From: Lentisphaera sp. | Lineage (GTDB): Bacteria; Verrucomicrobiota; Lentisphaeria; Victivallales; GWF2-50-93 | Direction: 5' to 3' | Assembly (NCBI GenBank): GCA_020721745.1 | Contig: DYMC01000021.1 | Coordinates: 1-19,422, forward strand | Length of the DNA: 19,422 nucleotides | In this document: piece after piece, positions 1-7,647 of the stretch | How positions within the stretch are numbered: position 1 is the first letter of the stretch | How the letters are laid out: each line of letters begins with the position of its first letter | The notes under the pieces: model-generated | What the model saw: only the letters and a program-made list of their open reading frames with translations | What the model was told of the DNA's origin: nothing | Database searches by the model: none | Made by a program: the position numbers and the translations under genes

Positions 1-111
1 CAGCAGATTCGCTTATATTTCAAGAAAAATCAGCTATATTTATTCAAAAACTCTGCGGCTCTGTGGTCATTCTTTTTGGTTGCGGCCACAGGCCGCCTTG
101 GTAGTTGCTCT

Positions 112-1047
112 ATGAGAAAACTTCTTAAAATTCCTGTCGTCACCGGCCCCACGGCATCCGGCAAGACGCGTCTCGCCATCGAGCTGGCGAGAAGATTCGA
201 AGGGGAAATAGTTAGCGCCGACTCCCGGCAGGTCTACAAGGGAATGGACCTCGGAACGGGAAAGGATTTGTCCGAATACGGCGAGGTCAGACATCATCTC
301 ATAGACATCGTCCCTCCTTCGGATAGCTACAACCTGTCGCGATTCCGTGCCGATGCGATTTCCGCGATCTCCGACATATCATCGAGGGGACACCTGCCAA
401 TAGTCTGTGGAGGCTCCACCCTGTATATAGACTGCCTGCTGTCGAAATACGAGCTTCCGGGAACGGATTCCGACGCGGAAGAGAGGCGGAGGCTGAAGTC
501 GCTCGATTGCGCCGAGCTGCTGAAGATTCTAGGCGAGGAACTTCCTCCCGACGAGGCAAGTAACAAGAACCGCATCGTCCGGAGGATAGAGCGGAAACGG
601 ACAGGAGACAGAACTGCGGATGAATTCCCGTTCGCCCCCGAATGGCTGGTGATAGGGGTCCTGCGGGACAGGAAGGAGATACACCGGGCTATAGAGAAGC
701 GCCTGAGGGCGCGGCTTTCCGATGGGATGATTGACGAGGTCCGCAGGCTCCACGATGGAGGCCTCGGATGGGAGAAGCTCGAATACTTCGGCCTCGAATA
801 CAAATACATCGCCATGTTCCTGCAGGGAAAAATCACTGAAACCAAAATGTCCGACACTCTTCTCGCGAGGATAAGGAACTTCGCACGCCGTCAGGACATC
901 TGGTTCAGAAAGATGGAGCGAAGCGGGCATCGCATCCACTGGATAAGGGACGGGAATGCGGAAACCGCGACGAACCTCGTCGGAAGATTCATCTCCGGCG
1001 AGGCAATTCCTGCGCCAGACATCAGGCTCTCGGAAATATTCTATTGA
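112..1047 (+). CDS. miaA: tRNA dimethylallyltransferase MiaA
   Basis: MiaA transfers a dimethylallyl group to N6 of A37 in tRNAs that read codons starting with U, which steadies codon-anticodon pairing. Seen in the 311-residue product: P-loop GPTASGKT at residues 12-19, the family motif SADSRQVYKGMD around 35-46, HLID at 62-65, GGSTLYI at 100-106, and a basic KNRIVRRIERKR segment in the middle. The length is normal for the family. The motif after MD reads LGTGKD rather than the proteobacterial IGTAKP, a variant I associate with Bacteroidetes/PVC-type MiaA. ATG at 112 is preferred over TTG at 76 because it leaves about a dozen residues before the P-loop, as in the family; neither start has a clear Shine-Dalgarno. 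It is the only plus-strand gene, with a possible TATATT -10 at 35-40 but no good -35. It converges with the large minus-strand operon. Confidence 0.95.
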   Translation: MRKLLKIPVVTGPTASGKTRLAIELARRFEGEIVSADSRQVYKGMDLGTGKDLSEYGEVRHHLIDIVPPSDSYNLSRFRADAISAISDISSRGHLPIVCGGSTLYIDCLLSKYELPGTDSDAEERRRLKSLDCAELLKILGEELPPDEASNKNRIVRRIERKRTGDRTADEFPFAPEWLVIGVLRDRKEIHRAIEKRLRARLSDGMIDEVRRLHDGGLGWEKLEYFGLEYKYIAMFLQGKITETKMSDTLLARIRNFARRQDIWFRKMERSGHRIHWIRDGNAETATNLVGRFISGEAIPAPDIRLSEIFY

Positions 1048-1126
1048 GCCAATCGCAAAACGACAATCCTGCAAGATCGGTTAAGATACTCCTGATTCCG
1101 TGATGACTTTTTGAGCCACCACCCTT

Positions 1127-1181
1127 TTTTCAAGCTTCACGATGCGAGATACTCCCCGAGATGGCATTTTCAAGCCTCACG
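1127..1181. repeat. Pair of 15-bp direct repeats
   Basis: TTTTCAAGC[T/C]TCACG occurs at 1127-1141 and again at 1167-1181, 40 bases apart, with a single mismatch. It lies between the miaA stop codon and the transposase-like remnant. It could be a trace of a duplication or part of a dispersed intergenic element; nothing else in the window matches it that I noticed. Confidence 0.5.
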
Positions 1182-1299
1182 GCCGAAAAAATCATTTCCC
1201 GAGTCCGTTTCCACCTCCTTTCCCGCAGCGCGGGTGTGAAAATCCGCTATTTCCCCCGAAACAGGGCTCGATCCCATCCGGCCAGCTTTTTCACCGGCC

Positions 1300-1323
1300 T
1301 CAGGACGATACAGTTCGTCCTGA
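1300..1323. repeat. Perfect 9-bp inverted repeat (hairpin)
   Basis: TCAGGACGA (1300-1308) and TCGTCCTGA (1315-1323) are perfect reverse complements around a 6-base loop, TACAGT. There is no following T-run in either direction, so it does not look like an intrinsic terminator. It sits 26 bases from the second hairpin at 1350-1369, downstream of the decayed transposase-like frame, so it may be part of a palindromic intergenic element or an IS end. Confidence 0.55.
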
Positions 1324-1349
1324 TGATGGGGAACGGCCGCCCTACTGTT

Positions 1350-1369
1350 GGCGGCCAGGAATGTCCGCC
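1350..1369. repeat. REP-like hairpin, family member 1
   Basis: GGCGGCCAGGAATGTCCGCC folds into an 8-bp stem with one internal mismatch and a GGAA loop. It is followed by CTACT. The preceding bases at about 1337-1345 also read GCCGCCCTACT, so the element looks like a partial tandem array of a unit ending in CCGCCCTACT. The core closely matches the minus strand of the hairpin at 14560-14577. Both copies are in noncoding DNA. The stem-loop architecture and noncoding location are typical of REP-like elements; a genome-wide copy number is not visible here. Confidence 0.55.
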
Positions 1370-1631
1370 CTACTTCTTGCGCACGCGTAAAAGTATCTCG
1401 GGCGTGTCCTTCTGGCAGTGCTGGCTCCCCGGACTGAACTCGCAGTTCATCATCATCAGCCAGAGATAGGAGCGCAGCACGTTCTGATTGGATATCTCAG
1501 GCTCGTCGCTGCCGAGCCTGATGCTGTTCAGCCTCCTGCCTGGTCCTGAGGCTCTTCATTATCGCGCCAGCCAAGGCCAGCCCCCCGTTGGGAACAATCG
1601 CCTAGTCGGTCCCCTGGAGCTTCAGGTTCAT
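1370..1631 (-). pseudogene. Decayed N-terminal fragment of a probable IS transposase
   Basis: Reading leftward from ATG at 1631 (an AGGT Shine-Dalgarno-like stretch lies at 1637-1640), the frame opens with MNLKLQGTD, meets an in-frame TAG at codon 10, and continues with AIVPNGGLALAGAIMKSL. After about codon 35 the sensible reading needs a +1 shift, giving NSIRLGSDEPEISNQNVLRS, then YLWLMMMNCEF and an end at TAG 1370-1372. Restoring both lesions gives about 86 codons. The pattern 'NGGLAL..I...L', then 'S.E.EISN.NVL.SYL.L' resembles, from memory, the N-terminus of IS1380/IS4-type transposases, whose full length is several hundred residues; the catalytic part is absent. It could instead be a decayed small gene of another family. 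The decay is seen directly; the transposase identity is inference. Confidence 0.5.
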
Positions 1632-1682
1632 TTCTTACCTGTTTGCTTATGTGCTAAAATTTCAATTTGTTCATCGTAACAC

Positions 1683-1711
1683 ATTATACAACAACTAGCT
1701 ATAAAAGCCAA
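1683..1711 (-). promoter_or_regulatory. Sigma-70-type promoter upstream of the transposase-like remnant
   Basis: On the minus strand, TTGGCT (1711-1706) and a perfect TATAAT (1688-1683) are separated by 17 bases. Transcription would start near 1676 and run leftward into the decayed frame that begins at 1631. The promoter lies in the AT-rich patch, consistent with the native promoter of a former insertion element. Confidence 0.5.
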
Positions 1712-1884
1712 GCCCCTCGTAGCATCTTTTTTTTATCACTTTTTCAGGTATGAATCAATCCACATCTTGGCATCCGTCGTTTCCAACGACAAAAACGGAG
1801 GCTGGACGCTATTGATACGACATTTCAGTTGTATTTGCCCCTGTGGCTGGATGCTGGAATCCGCCATGGGTTATGGGGTGGTGT

Positions 1885-3756
1885 TCAATCCTCGACGTGT
1901 TGTTGCCGAGAGAGGGCATCGGCCTTCTTCAGGGCGTTTTTGGCCGCGTGGAAGTCGCCGAGCATGAAGAGGATATTTGCGGTTTCGCGGATGATCGCGG
2001 GGTGGTTTGGGCAGGCCGAGAGCGCGGCATCGGCGTGCTGCAATGCCTGCTGTTGATTGCCGCAGACTCGATAGAAGGATGCGTAGAAGCACTGCCTTCT
2101 GGCGTTGTGCGGATAGGTTCGGGTGTCTCTTTGGATTGCATGATGGATGATTTTCATGTACGATTCGAGGCCGTCGCCGCGATTTTTCCTCATACAGACA
2201 TTTTCGCCGTAGTATTTTGCCATTCTCGTCAATGCTTCGTGGCGCCAGGGTTCCCTGCAGTCCAGCGCCGCTGCGAACTTCGCGAGCGCGGCGGTCGGAT
2301 TGTCTTTTTCAGCCGCCGATTTGGCGCCGGCGATTGCGATGGCTGTTTTTATCGGCGCGAGATTCATGGCGAAGAGCAGGATGACGAAGATGGATGCGAG
2401 CAGTGATGCGCTTATTGCGTTGCGTCTGCTTTGTGCCGGGAGTGGCTGCGGGGCTGTCTCCTCTCCGCTTATGAAGGCTATGAATGCGAATAGGGGCAGG
2501 AGCGATGAAATCGTATTGAAGACGAAGAGGCTGTTGACCCCGAAGGCGAGCATAGCGGATGCGGCAGTGGCCCTCTGCAGTGTCGAGAGTGGCCGGCGAG
2601 GGGCGAGGACGCATGTCGAAATGGCGGCGACACCTATGGCCGTGAATAGAATCATGCCTGCCGGACCTGCCGAGACAAGCCAATAGAGGAAGGAATTGTG
2701 CGGGCGGTCATACCAGGGGTCCTTGTCGGCCAGGGCTGGATCGAAGAACTTGATCGCGGCGCTGTCGAAGTGTTCCTGCCCCCATCCGAGCAGTGGACGA
2801 TCCAGGAATGCCCTGGCGGCGATTTTCCAGAGCGAAATCCGCAGGCTTATCGTCGGCTCCGAGAGTCTGTATGAGAAGATTCTCCATTGCCCTGATTCCA
2901 ATCCGGATTTTTCATTCTGCCGTGCGGAGGCCCCGGCGAAGTCCTGGGGAAGAATCATGGCTCCGGCGACAATGGCGGAGGAGATGAGAATGGCAACCGC
3001 GAAAGATATTGGCAGGACATTTTTTTTGCAGAATAGCAGGAGAGCGTTGTTGTTCTTGTCCGCGCCTTTGACGAGCAGGCGGAAGACCGCGATGGACGGC
3101 AGCGCGACGAGCAATGCGACGAAGGCGGATCTGGTGCCCGAGAGAATTATCACCAGGATGTGCAGGGCGGCGTCGGCGACTAGCAATGTTTTGAACGTAT
3201 TGTTTTTCGAGGAGAATGCGAGATGCGTGCAGAAGAAGACATGGACGAGGAGATATGAAGCGAGGTAGGCGGAGTTCCCGAGGATTGCGTTGACGCGTTC
3301 GGGGCTGCCCGGATTGTATGCGATCATGTTGGCCATGCAGATTGCCGTGCTAGTCAGCACGGACAGGATGGCGAATCTCCTCCAGACTGCGGCGGACGAG
3401 AAGATATCCACCGCCATGATCAGGAAGAGGAGGATGTGCAGCCATGTGGCCAGTCCTTCCATCCTGGTGAAGTCCGAGTGGAGGCTTTTCACGAACCCCA
3501 ATCCCAGGATGTCGGCGAGGATGATGACGGTGATGAAAGCCGCTGTCGAGGCGAGTGCTGCATTTTTGTGGAAGGGGTTTAGGTTTTTCGGAGGGCCGGT
3601 CCAAAGCCAGACGAGGAAGGCTGTTTCCGTGAGTATCCTGAAATAGAAGCATTTGCCCGTGCTGTATGGACGGTATAGGAATGACGGGATTGCGATTGGG
3701 ATGAGCGCGTATGCGCATATGAGCCATGTGCATGCATTTGGCGGCAGGATGTTCAT
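1885..3756 (-). CDS. O-antigen ligase/PglL-like polytopic membrane protein with C-terminal TPR
   Basis: The 623-residue product has about ten or more hydrophobic segments through residue 470, then a soluble C-terminal tail (480-615) with TPR-like helix pairs such as 'NQQQALQHADAALSACPNHP'. Motifs match the Wzy_C (PF04932) superfamily: SGTRSAFVALL at 206-216, RPLLGWGQEHF at 320-330 and the long periplasmic-loop motif DRPHNSFLYWLVSAG at 350-364. Known members are O-antigen ligases (WaaL), polymerases (Wzy) and protein O-oligosaccharyltransferases (PglL), which move a lipid-linked glycan onto a periplasmic acceptor. The start lies 3 bases after the pilT stop, so it ends the pilus/secretion operon. 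That position favours pilin glycosylation, but the family split between ligase, polymerase and PglL cannot be settled from sequence by eye. Confidence 0.8.
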   Translation of the reverse strand: MNILPPNACTWLICAYALIPIAIPSFLYRPYSTGKCFYFRILTETAFLVWLWTGPPKNLNPFHKNAALASTAAFITVIILADILGLGFVKSLHSDFTRMEGLATWLHILLFLIMAVDIFSSAAVWRRFAILSVLTSTAICMANMIAYNPGSPERVNAILGNSAYLASYLLVHVFFCTHLAFSSKNNTFKTLLVADAALHILVIILSGTRSAFVALLVALPSIAVFRLLVKGADKNNNALLLFCKKNVLPISFAVAILISSAIVAGAMILPQDFAGASARQNEKSGLESGQWRIFSYRLSEPTISLRISLWKIAARAFLDRPLLGWGQEHFDSAAIKFFDPALADKDPWYDRPHNSFLYWLVSAGPAGMILFTAIGVAAISTCVLAPRRPLSTLQRATAASAMLAFGVNSLFVFNTISSLLPLFAFIAFISGEETAPQPLPAQSRRNAISASLLASIFVILLFAMNLAPIKTAIAIAGAKSAAEKDNPTAALAKFAAALDCREPWRHEALTRMAKYYGENVCMRKNRGDGLESYMKIIHHAIQRDTRTYPHNARRQCFYASFYRVCGNQQQALQHADAALSACPNHPAIIRETANILFMLGDFHAAKNALKKADALSRQQHVED

Positions 3757-3759
3757 TTT

Positions 3760-4827
3760 TCAGCCCATGCTGTTTCGAAGTTCGTCTTTCTCGATGCTCC
3801 ATGCCTGTGCAGTCTCCCTGCTGATTTCTCCGGAAGCGACCATCTCCGCGAGGGAACTGCCCATCGTCTTCATCCCGAGGGTGCTTCCGGTCTGGATGGC
3901 GGAAGGAATCTGGTGTATCTTGTTCTCCCTGATCAGCGCCTTGACGGCCGGGGTGGCCAGGAGTATTTCCACAGCCAGGGATCTTCCTTCCCCGTCGTCC
4001 CATGGGACAAGCTGCTGGCTGATGACGAGCGACAAGGAGCCGGCGAGCTGTGTCCTGACGAGGTCCTGTTCGTTGGACGGGAATGATCCGACGATTCTCG
4101 ATATTGTGTGGACGGCTCCGGAGCTGTGCATGGTGGCCAGTGTCAGATGGCCGGTCTCCGCAAGTGTGAGGGCTGCGCGCATGGTCTCGTTGTCGCGCAT
4201 TTCTCCAATCATTACCACGTCCGGGTCCTGGCGGAGGACTCTTCTTAGCGCCTCGTGGAAGCTTGCCGTGTCGTGCCCGACCTCTCTCTGGGAGACGAAG
4301 GCCTTTATCGGGGTATGGACGTATTCGATCGGGTCTTCGATGGTGAACATGTGGCATTCGCGTTCTATGTTTATCTTGTTGAGCAGGCTTGCGAGCGTGG
4401 TGGTTTTTCCGGATCCGGTGGCGCCGGTGACCAGGACGAGCCCTTTCTGCATGGCGCAGACCATGCTGCAGATGTCCATGGGCACCCCGAGTTTTTCGAG
4501 GGGGAAGAATTCCGAGGGCAGGAGCCTGATCGCCAGCGATGTCCTGCCAAGCTGTCTGTATGCGTTGATCCTTATCCTGCGGCCGCCTTCCAGGTTCATC
4601 GCCATGTCGCATTCGCCTGTCTTCCTGAAGTCAGCGTGGCGTTTTTCGCCGAGAAGAGCAGATGTGATTGCCTCCATCTCGTCAGCGCTTATTGGTTCGG
4701 GGCATTTTGCCGAGGGCTCCAGCCTTCCGTGTATTCTTACGTATGGCCTGACCCCTGCGCTCAGGTGCATGTCGGATGCATTTGCTTCAACCAGAGTGTC
4801 GAGCAGGGATGAAATGTCGTCAATCAT
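3760..4827 (-). CDS. pilT: PilT-type pilus retraction ATPase
   Basis: This cytoplasmic hexameric ATPase normally drives disassembly (retraction) of type IV pili. The 355-residue length is typical of PilT. Seen: the N-terminal PAS-like part with ASDMHLSAG (17-25), Walker A GATGSGKT (135-142), Asp box FTIEDPIEY (161-169), Walker B DVVMIGEMRD (203-212), His box TGHLTLATMH (225-234), and the PilT-specific C-terminal stretch AVKALIRENKIHQIPSAIQ (294-312), which corresponds to the AIRNLIRE motif needed for retraction. It lacks the tetracysteine zinc site seen in the GspE of this locus, as expected for PilT. ATG at 4827 overlaps the preceding TPR lipoprotein stop as ATGA, indicating translational coupling. 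A retraction ATPase is unexpected in a classical type II secretion operon. Confidence 0.95.
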   Translation of the reverse strand: MIDDISSLLDTLVEANASDMHLSAGVRPYVRIHGRLEPSAKCPEPISADEMEAITSALLGEKRHADFRKTGECDMAMNLEGGRRIRINAYRQLGRTSLAIRLLPSEFFPLEKLGVPMDICSMVCAMQKGLVLVTGATGSGKTTTLASLLNKINIERECHMFTIEDPIEYVHTPIKAFVSQREVGHDTASFHEALRRVLRQDPDVVMIGEMRDNETMRAALTLAETGHLTLATMHSSGAVHTISRIVGSFPSNEQDLVRTQLAGSLSLVISQQLVPWDDGEGRSLAVEILLATPAVKALIRENKIHQIPSAIQTGSTLGMKTMGSSLAEMVASGEISRETAQAWSIEKDELRNSMG

Positions 4828-5504
4828 TTTGGATCCTTGATCTTGAGTTTATCTTTCTGATATTTTTCGATGGTTTCGACGATCATGCGGCATTCCTCCG
4901 CGGATTTGCGGTCGCCGTTTTTCTCGAATATCTCGTATGCCCTGAAGTAGAGTGTCTGGGACTGTGCGAACTTGTTGTTTTTCATGTAGGCTGTCCCCAG
5001 GTTGGCGCATGCGGCTGGTATCCAGTGCGCGTCCTCGAAATTTTTCATCTCTGGCGATGAGAGGGATATTTCGAGCATTGATTCCGCATCGGCATATCTG
5101 CCCATCCGTATCAGGATTTCTCCTGCGAGGGCGAAGCTGCGGCATTCGGAGTTTGAGCGAGGGTTCTCCTGCATGGGCTGGAGCATGGCCAGAGCCGAGC
5201 TGTATTTGCCCATCTTCGCGAGGCAGCGCACGCAGCCCAGTTCGGCTTCCTGCGCCAGTTCAGGGTCGAGGGATATGTTCGTCAGGCGCTGGTAATTTTT
5301 GAGCGCCGCCAGGAAATCCCCTTTGCTCTCGAGGGCGATGGCGTTTTCTATGGAGAAATCCTTGCCGTCCTCCCGGATTCCGGACGGGGTGTCCTGATCG
5401 CGGAATGCGGAGCATGATGCAAGGAGTATGGCGAATGCGATGGCGGACCGCCATCCGCGGGAGAATATCCCCGCCTTGCCCCGCCGCTTGATTTGTGCCT
5501 GCAT
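4824..5504 (-). CDS. TPR lipoprotein, candidate pilotin
   Basis: With ATG at 5504 the product has 226 residues. This start is chosen because it follows the gspD stop by 16 bases and has an AGCGAGG Shine-Dalgarno 6 bases upstream; the longer frame from 5543 would overlap gspD. The N-terminus has basic residues, a hydrophobic stretch (21-30) and lipobox L-A-S-C31, so lipid attachment at Cys31 is predicted. Residues 50-205 form several TPR-like helix pairs, for example 'ALESKGDFLAALKNYQRL' and 'LGTAYMKNNKFAQSQTLYF'. TPR lipoproteins of the PilF/PilW type act as pilotins that bring the secretin to the outer membrane and help it assemble. The position directly after the secretin gene supports that role here, but the sequence alone shows only a TPR lipoprotein. 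Confidence 0.85.
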   Translation of the reverse strand: MQAQIKRRGKAGIFSRGWRSAIAFAILLASCSAFRDQDTPSGIREDGKDFSIENAIALESKGDFLAALKNYQRLTNISLDPELAQEAELGCVRCLAKMGKYSSALAMLQPMQENPRSNSECRSFALAGEILIRMGRYADAESMLEISLSSPEMKNFEDAHWIPAACANLGTAYMKNNKFAQSQTLYFRAYEIFEKNGDRKSAEECRMIVETIEKYQKDKLKIKDPK

Positions 5505-5520
5505 GTCTGGCCTCGCTGCG

Positions 5521-7647
5521 CTAGTTGTTGTTTTCCAGTGCATTCCAGAAGAGGGAGGATCGGTCCTCGTCGAAATATTCCTTTATTTCCTGTCTTCTCT
5601 GTTCAGACTCGGATTTCTTGCTCTTGACGTTTCCTTCGTTGACGGCATCCAGGACATCGGCGGGAGTCCGCGTGTCAACGGACCAGGCGCGAAGTTTGTT
5701 CTTCATGCGCTTCAACAGAGGGTCTGACGGATTGTAGTGGAACGGCTTGGCCAGTTCCCAGTCGTATGTCACCCCCATGGCGGGGATGTCTCCGTGGGCG
5801 GACGGGTGCTGGCTCATTCTTTTCAGGAATTCCTGCGTGCTGTCCTTGGCTTCCTGCGGAGTTGTCAGCACGAATGGCCGTATGACGACCAGTATTTCCG
5901 CCCTGGTTCTGGTCTCCTTGTCTCTGTTGAAGAGGTCGCCTATGAGCGGAAGGTGTCCGAGGACGGGAAGAACGTTCGCCTTCCTCTCCAGGTCCTCATC
6001 TATCAGGCCGCCTATGACGACGGTGTTGCCGTCCATGGCGTGCACGGTGGTTGTAAGTGACTGCTGGTCTATGTCCTGCGATATGAAATATCTTGTTTCG
6101 GAAGCCTGTGCCAAGGCATCGTCGCCGGCATCCGTGGTTCCCCCTGAATATGTATTGGTCTGTTGCTGCCCGAGTTTGGAGCGTTCCTGGAGCAGCCGTA
6201 TTGTCACGCTCTTGTCGGCGTGTATTCTCGGGGTGATCAGAAGAGATACCCCGATGTTTCTGCGCGGGGCTTCGATATCCCAGTTTGTGGTCGGGATATA
6301 TCCTTCGTCTGCTGCGCCGGGAATATATGTGGTGGTGGATTCGGCTTTTTCCAGGACGGTGGTCTCGGTTCCCACGAATATGCGCGAAGCCTCGTTGTCC
6401 GCGACGAGGAGGTTTGGTGTGGCGAGCCTGCTTATTCGTCCCTGGTTCTCGAGCATTTGGAGCCTGAACTTCACATGGTCTGATATTACGTTCAGGATTG
6501 CCGCCTGGCTGTCCACTCCGCTTCCGGCCGGCACAAGGGTCTCGGTGTTTGGCAGTATGAGCTGTCCTCCTTGCGGCATGGTCATGAGGCCGTTCGCGAA
6601 TCCGCCCGTGGCGTTTCCCGTTGTCCCAGTATCGAAAAGGAAATCGAGTCCTCGGGCGTTGGTGTCGTCAAGACTGACGAGCAGCACCTTCACCTCCAGG
6701 AGGACCTGTGGAGAAGGCTTGTCGAGTTTCGCTATGAGTTCCTTGATCTGCCCGAGGGATGTCGGGTCTTCCGAGCGCAGGAGGAGGGTATTGGATCCTG
6801 GAAGGGCGGAGATGTAGACAATTCCCGGCTGGCCCGTGAGCTTGTATAGGTTTGAGAGCTTCTCCTGCTGTATCAGAGCCTGGATATCTTTGCGGGTGAG
6901 CAATCCGTCCAGTTTTTTTCCCTTGTCGCCGCTCGATTGTCCGGCTTCTTTGCGGGAGTCGCCGCTGTCGCTGCGCGTGCGCATCGTCCTTTCTCCACTG
7001 CTGTTGCTTGAGCCGATGGTGGTGCTGCTGCTGTTCTGGCCGTCCCCGTTGTTACCGTCCGAGCTGTTTTCCTCCATGAAGTCGAACATTGCCCTGTTGT
7101 GTATGAGGTCCATTCTGTCGAGGGCGCGCTGGATTTTGTTGAATTCGTCTCCTGATTCTTCATCGGGTGGCATCCATATGACCCGTTCCATAAAGAGTTC
7201 CTGGATTGCCTCTCCGACATCCACGGCCGAGGGATAGAGGATTGTGACGGACTCGACGGCCTCGTCGTTGTATATCTTCAGGTTGTCCTTGATCTCATCG
7301 AGTGTTTGCACATGGTATATGCCGCTGTCTTCGACCAGGCGATACCACAGGCCGTGTGTGCGGCATATTGCATCTAGTGCATCCATGCACCTGATGTTTT
7401 GTATGAAGATTGAAATTTTTGTCGCCGCCGCCTTGCTGCTGACCACGATCGGGCGTGCGCAGGATTCGCTGAGCATGCGGCACACATCGCTCATTGACGA
7501 GTCTGTGATATTGAGGGTTTTTATGACGCGCCCTTTCTCGATTTCATCGCCTTCCCCGGGCGCCGCCATGCTGCATAGGCATGGCAGTGTGGACAGGCAA
7601 ATTGCCGCAACGGTTTTTGCTATCATTGTCTGGGGTGTTCCTTTCAT
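5521..7647 (-). CDS. gspD: Type II secretion/type IV pilus secretin (GspD/PilQ family)
   Basis: Forms the outer-membrane gated channel. With ATG at 7647 the product has 708 residues: signal peptide (about 1-29), an STN/N0-like domain (41-115), N-domains (about 130-190 and 250-310), and the secretin domain (about 314-595) with ATPNLLVADNEASRIFVG, GNTVVIGGLI and the hallmark VLPVLGHLPLIGDLF (559-573). Between the N-domains lies a 54-residue Ser/Gly/Asn/Asp-rich linker (193-246). A 110-residue extension follows the barrel and may bind a pilotin. The 7647 start overlaps the preceding stop as ATGA; ATG at 7626, with AAGGA 12 bases upstream, would also leave a signal peptide. The frame is open further upstream to 7926 but that part overlaps the PilP-like gene and is not translated protein-like sequence. 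Confidence 0.95.
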   Translation of the reverse strand: MKGTPQTMIAKTVAAICLSTLPCLCSMAAPGEGDEIEKGRVIKTLNITDSSMSDVCRMLSESCARPIVVSSKAAATKISIFIQNIRCMDALDAICRTHGLWYRLVEDSGIYHVQTLDEIKDNLKIYNDEAVESVTILYPSAVDVGEAIQELFMERVIWMPPDEESGDEFNKIQRALDRMDLIHNRAMFDFMEENSSDGNNGDGQNSSSTTIGSSNSSGERTMRTRSDSGDSRKEAGQSSGDKGKKLDGLLTRKDIQALIQQEKLSNLYKLTGQPGIVYISALPGSNTLLLRSEDPTSLGQIKELIAKLDKPSPQVLLEVKVLLVSLDDTNARGLDFLFDTGTTGNATGGFANGLMTMPQGGQLILPNTETLVPAGSGVDSQAAILNVISDHVKFRLQMLENQGRISRLATPNLLVADNEASRIFVGTETTVLEKAESTTTYIPGAADEGYIPTTNWDIEAPRRNIGVSLLITPRIHADKSVTIRLLQERSKLGQQQTNTYSGGTTDAGDDALAQASETRYFISQDIDQQSLTTTVHAMDGNTVVIGGLIDEDLERKANVLPVLGHLPLIGDLFNRDKETRTRAEILVVIRPFVLTTPQEAKDSTQEFLKRMSQHPSAHGDIPAMGVTYDWELAKPFHYNPSDPLLKRMKNKLRAWSVDTRTPADVLDAVNEGNVKSKKSESEQRRQEIKEYFDEDRSSLFWNALENNN

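Larger units (their letters stand above)
1048..1884. other. Gene-poor convergent intergenic region with decayed mobile-element debris
   Basis: About 840 bases separate the ends of miaA and the minus-strand operon. No intact gene is visible. It holds a decayed minus-strand reading frame (1370-1631) with its own promoter (1683-1711), two hairpin repeats (1300-1323 and 1350-1369), and a 15-base direct repeat TTTTCAAGC[T/C]TCACG at 1127-1141 and 1167-1181. The part at about 1640-1760 is clearly more AT-rich than its surroundings, which suggests imported DNA. Small inverted repeats also occur at 1776-1790 (GTCGTT/AACGAC, loop TCC) and 1844-1866 (TGGC.GGAT/ATCC.GCCA), the latter just past the operon's last stop codon. 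Neither is followed by a T-run, so I do not call a terminator. Confidence 0.7.

Noticed and set aside
76..111. TTG start adding 12 residues to MiaA
   Set aside because: It has no Shine-Dalgarno and makes the segment before the P-loop longer than in the family.
1628..1743. AT-rich 38-codon minus-strand frame ending HKQTGKK
   Set aside because: It looks protein-like but has no start near its open end and lies across the -35/-10 of the local promoter; probably chance in an AT-rich patch, or an older remnant.
3350..4612. A 420-codon open frame on the minus strand, another frame from pilT
   Set aside because: Its translation is rich in Arg/His/Pro, typical of an out-of-frame reading, and it overlaps both pilT and the ligase-like gene.
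3653..4840. A 395-codon open frame on the plus strand
   Set aside because: It is the antisense shadow of pilT, with no recognisable motif or Shine-Dalgarno.
5747..6817. A 356-codon open frame on the plus strand
   Set aside because: Antisense to the secretin gene, whose domain signatures cover the whole span.
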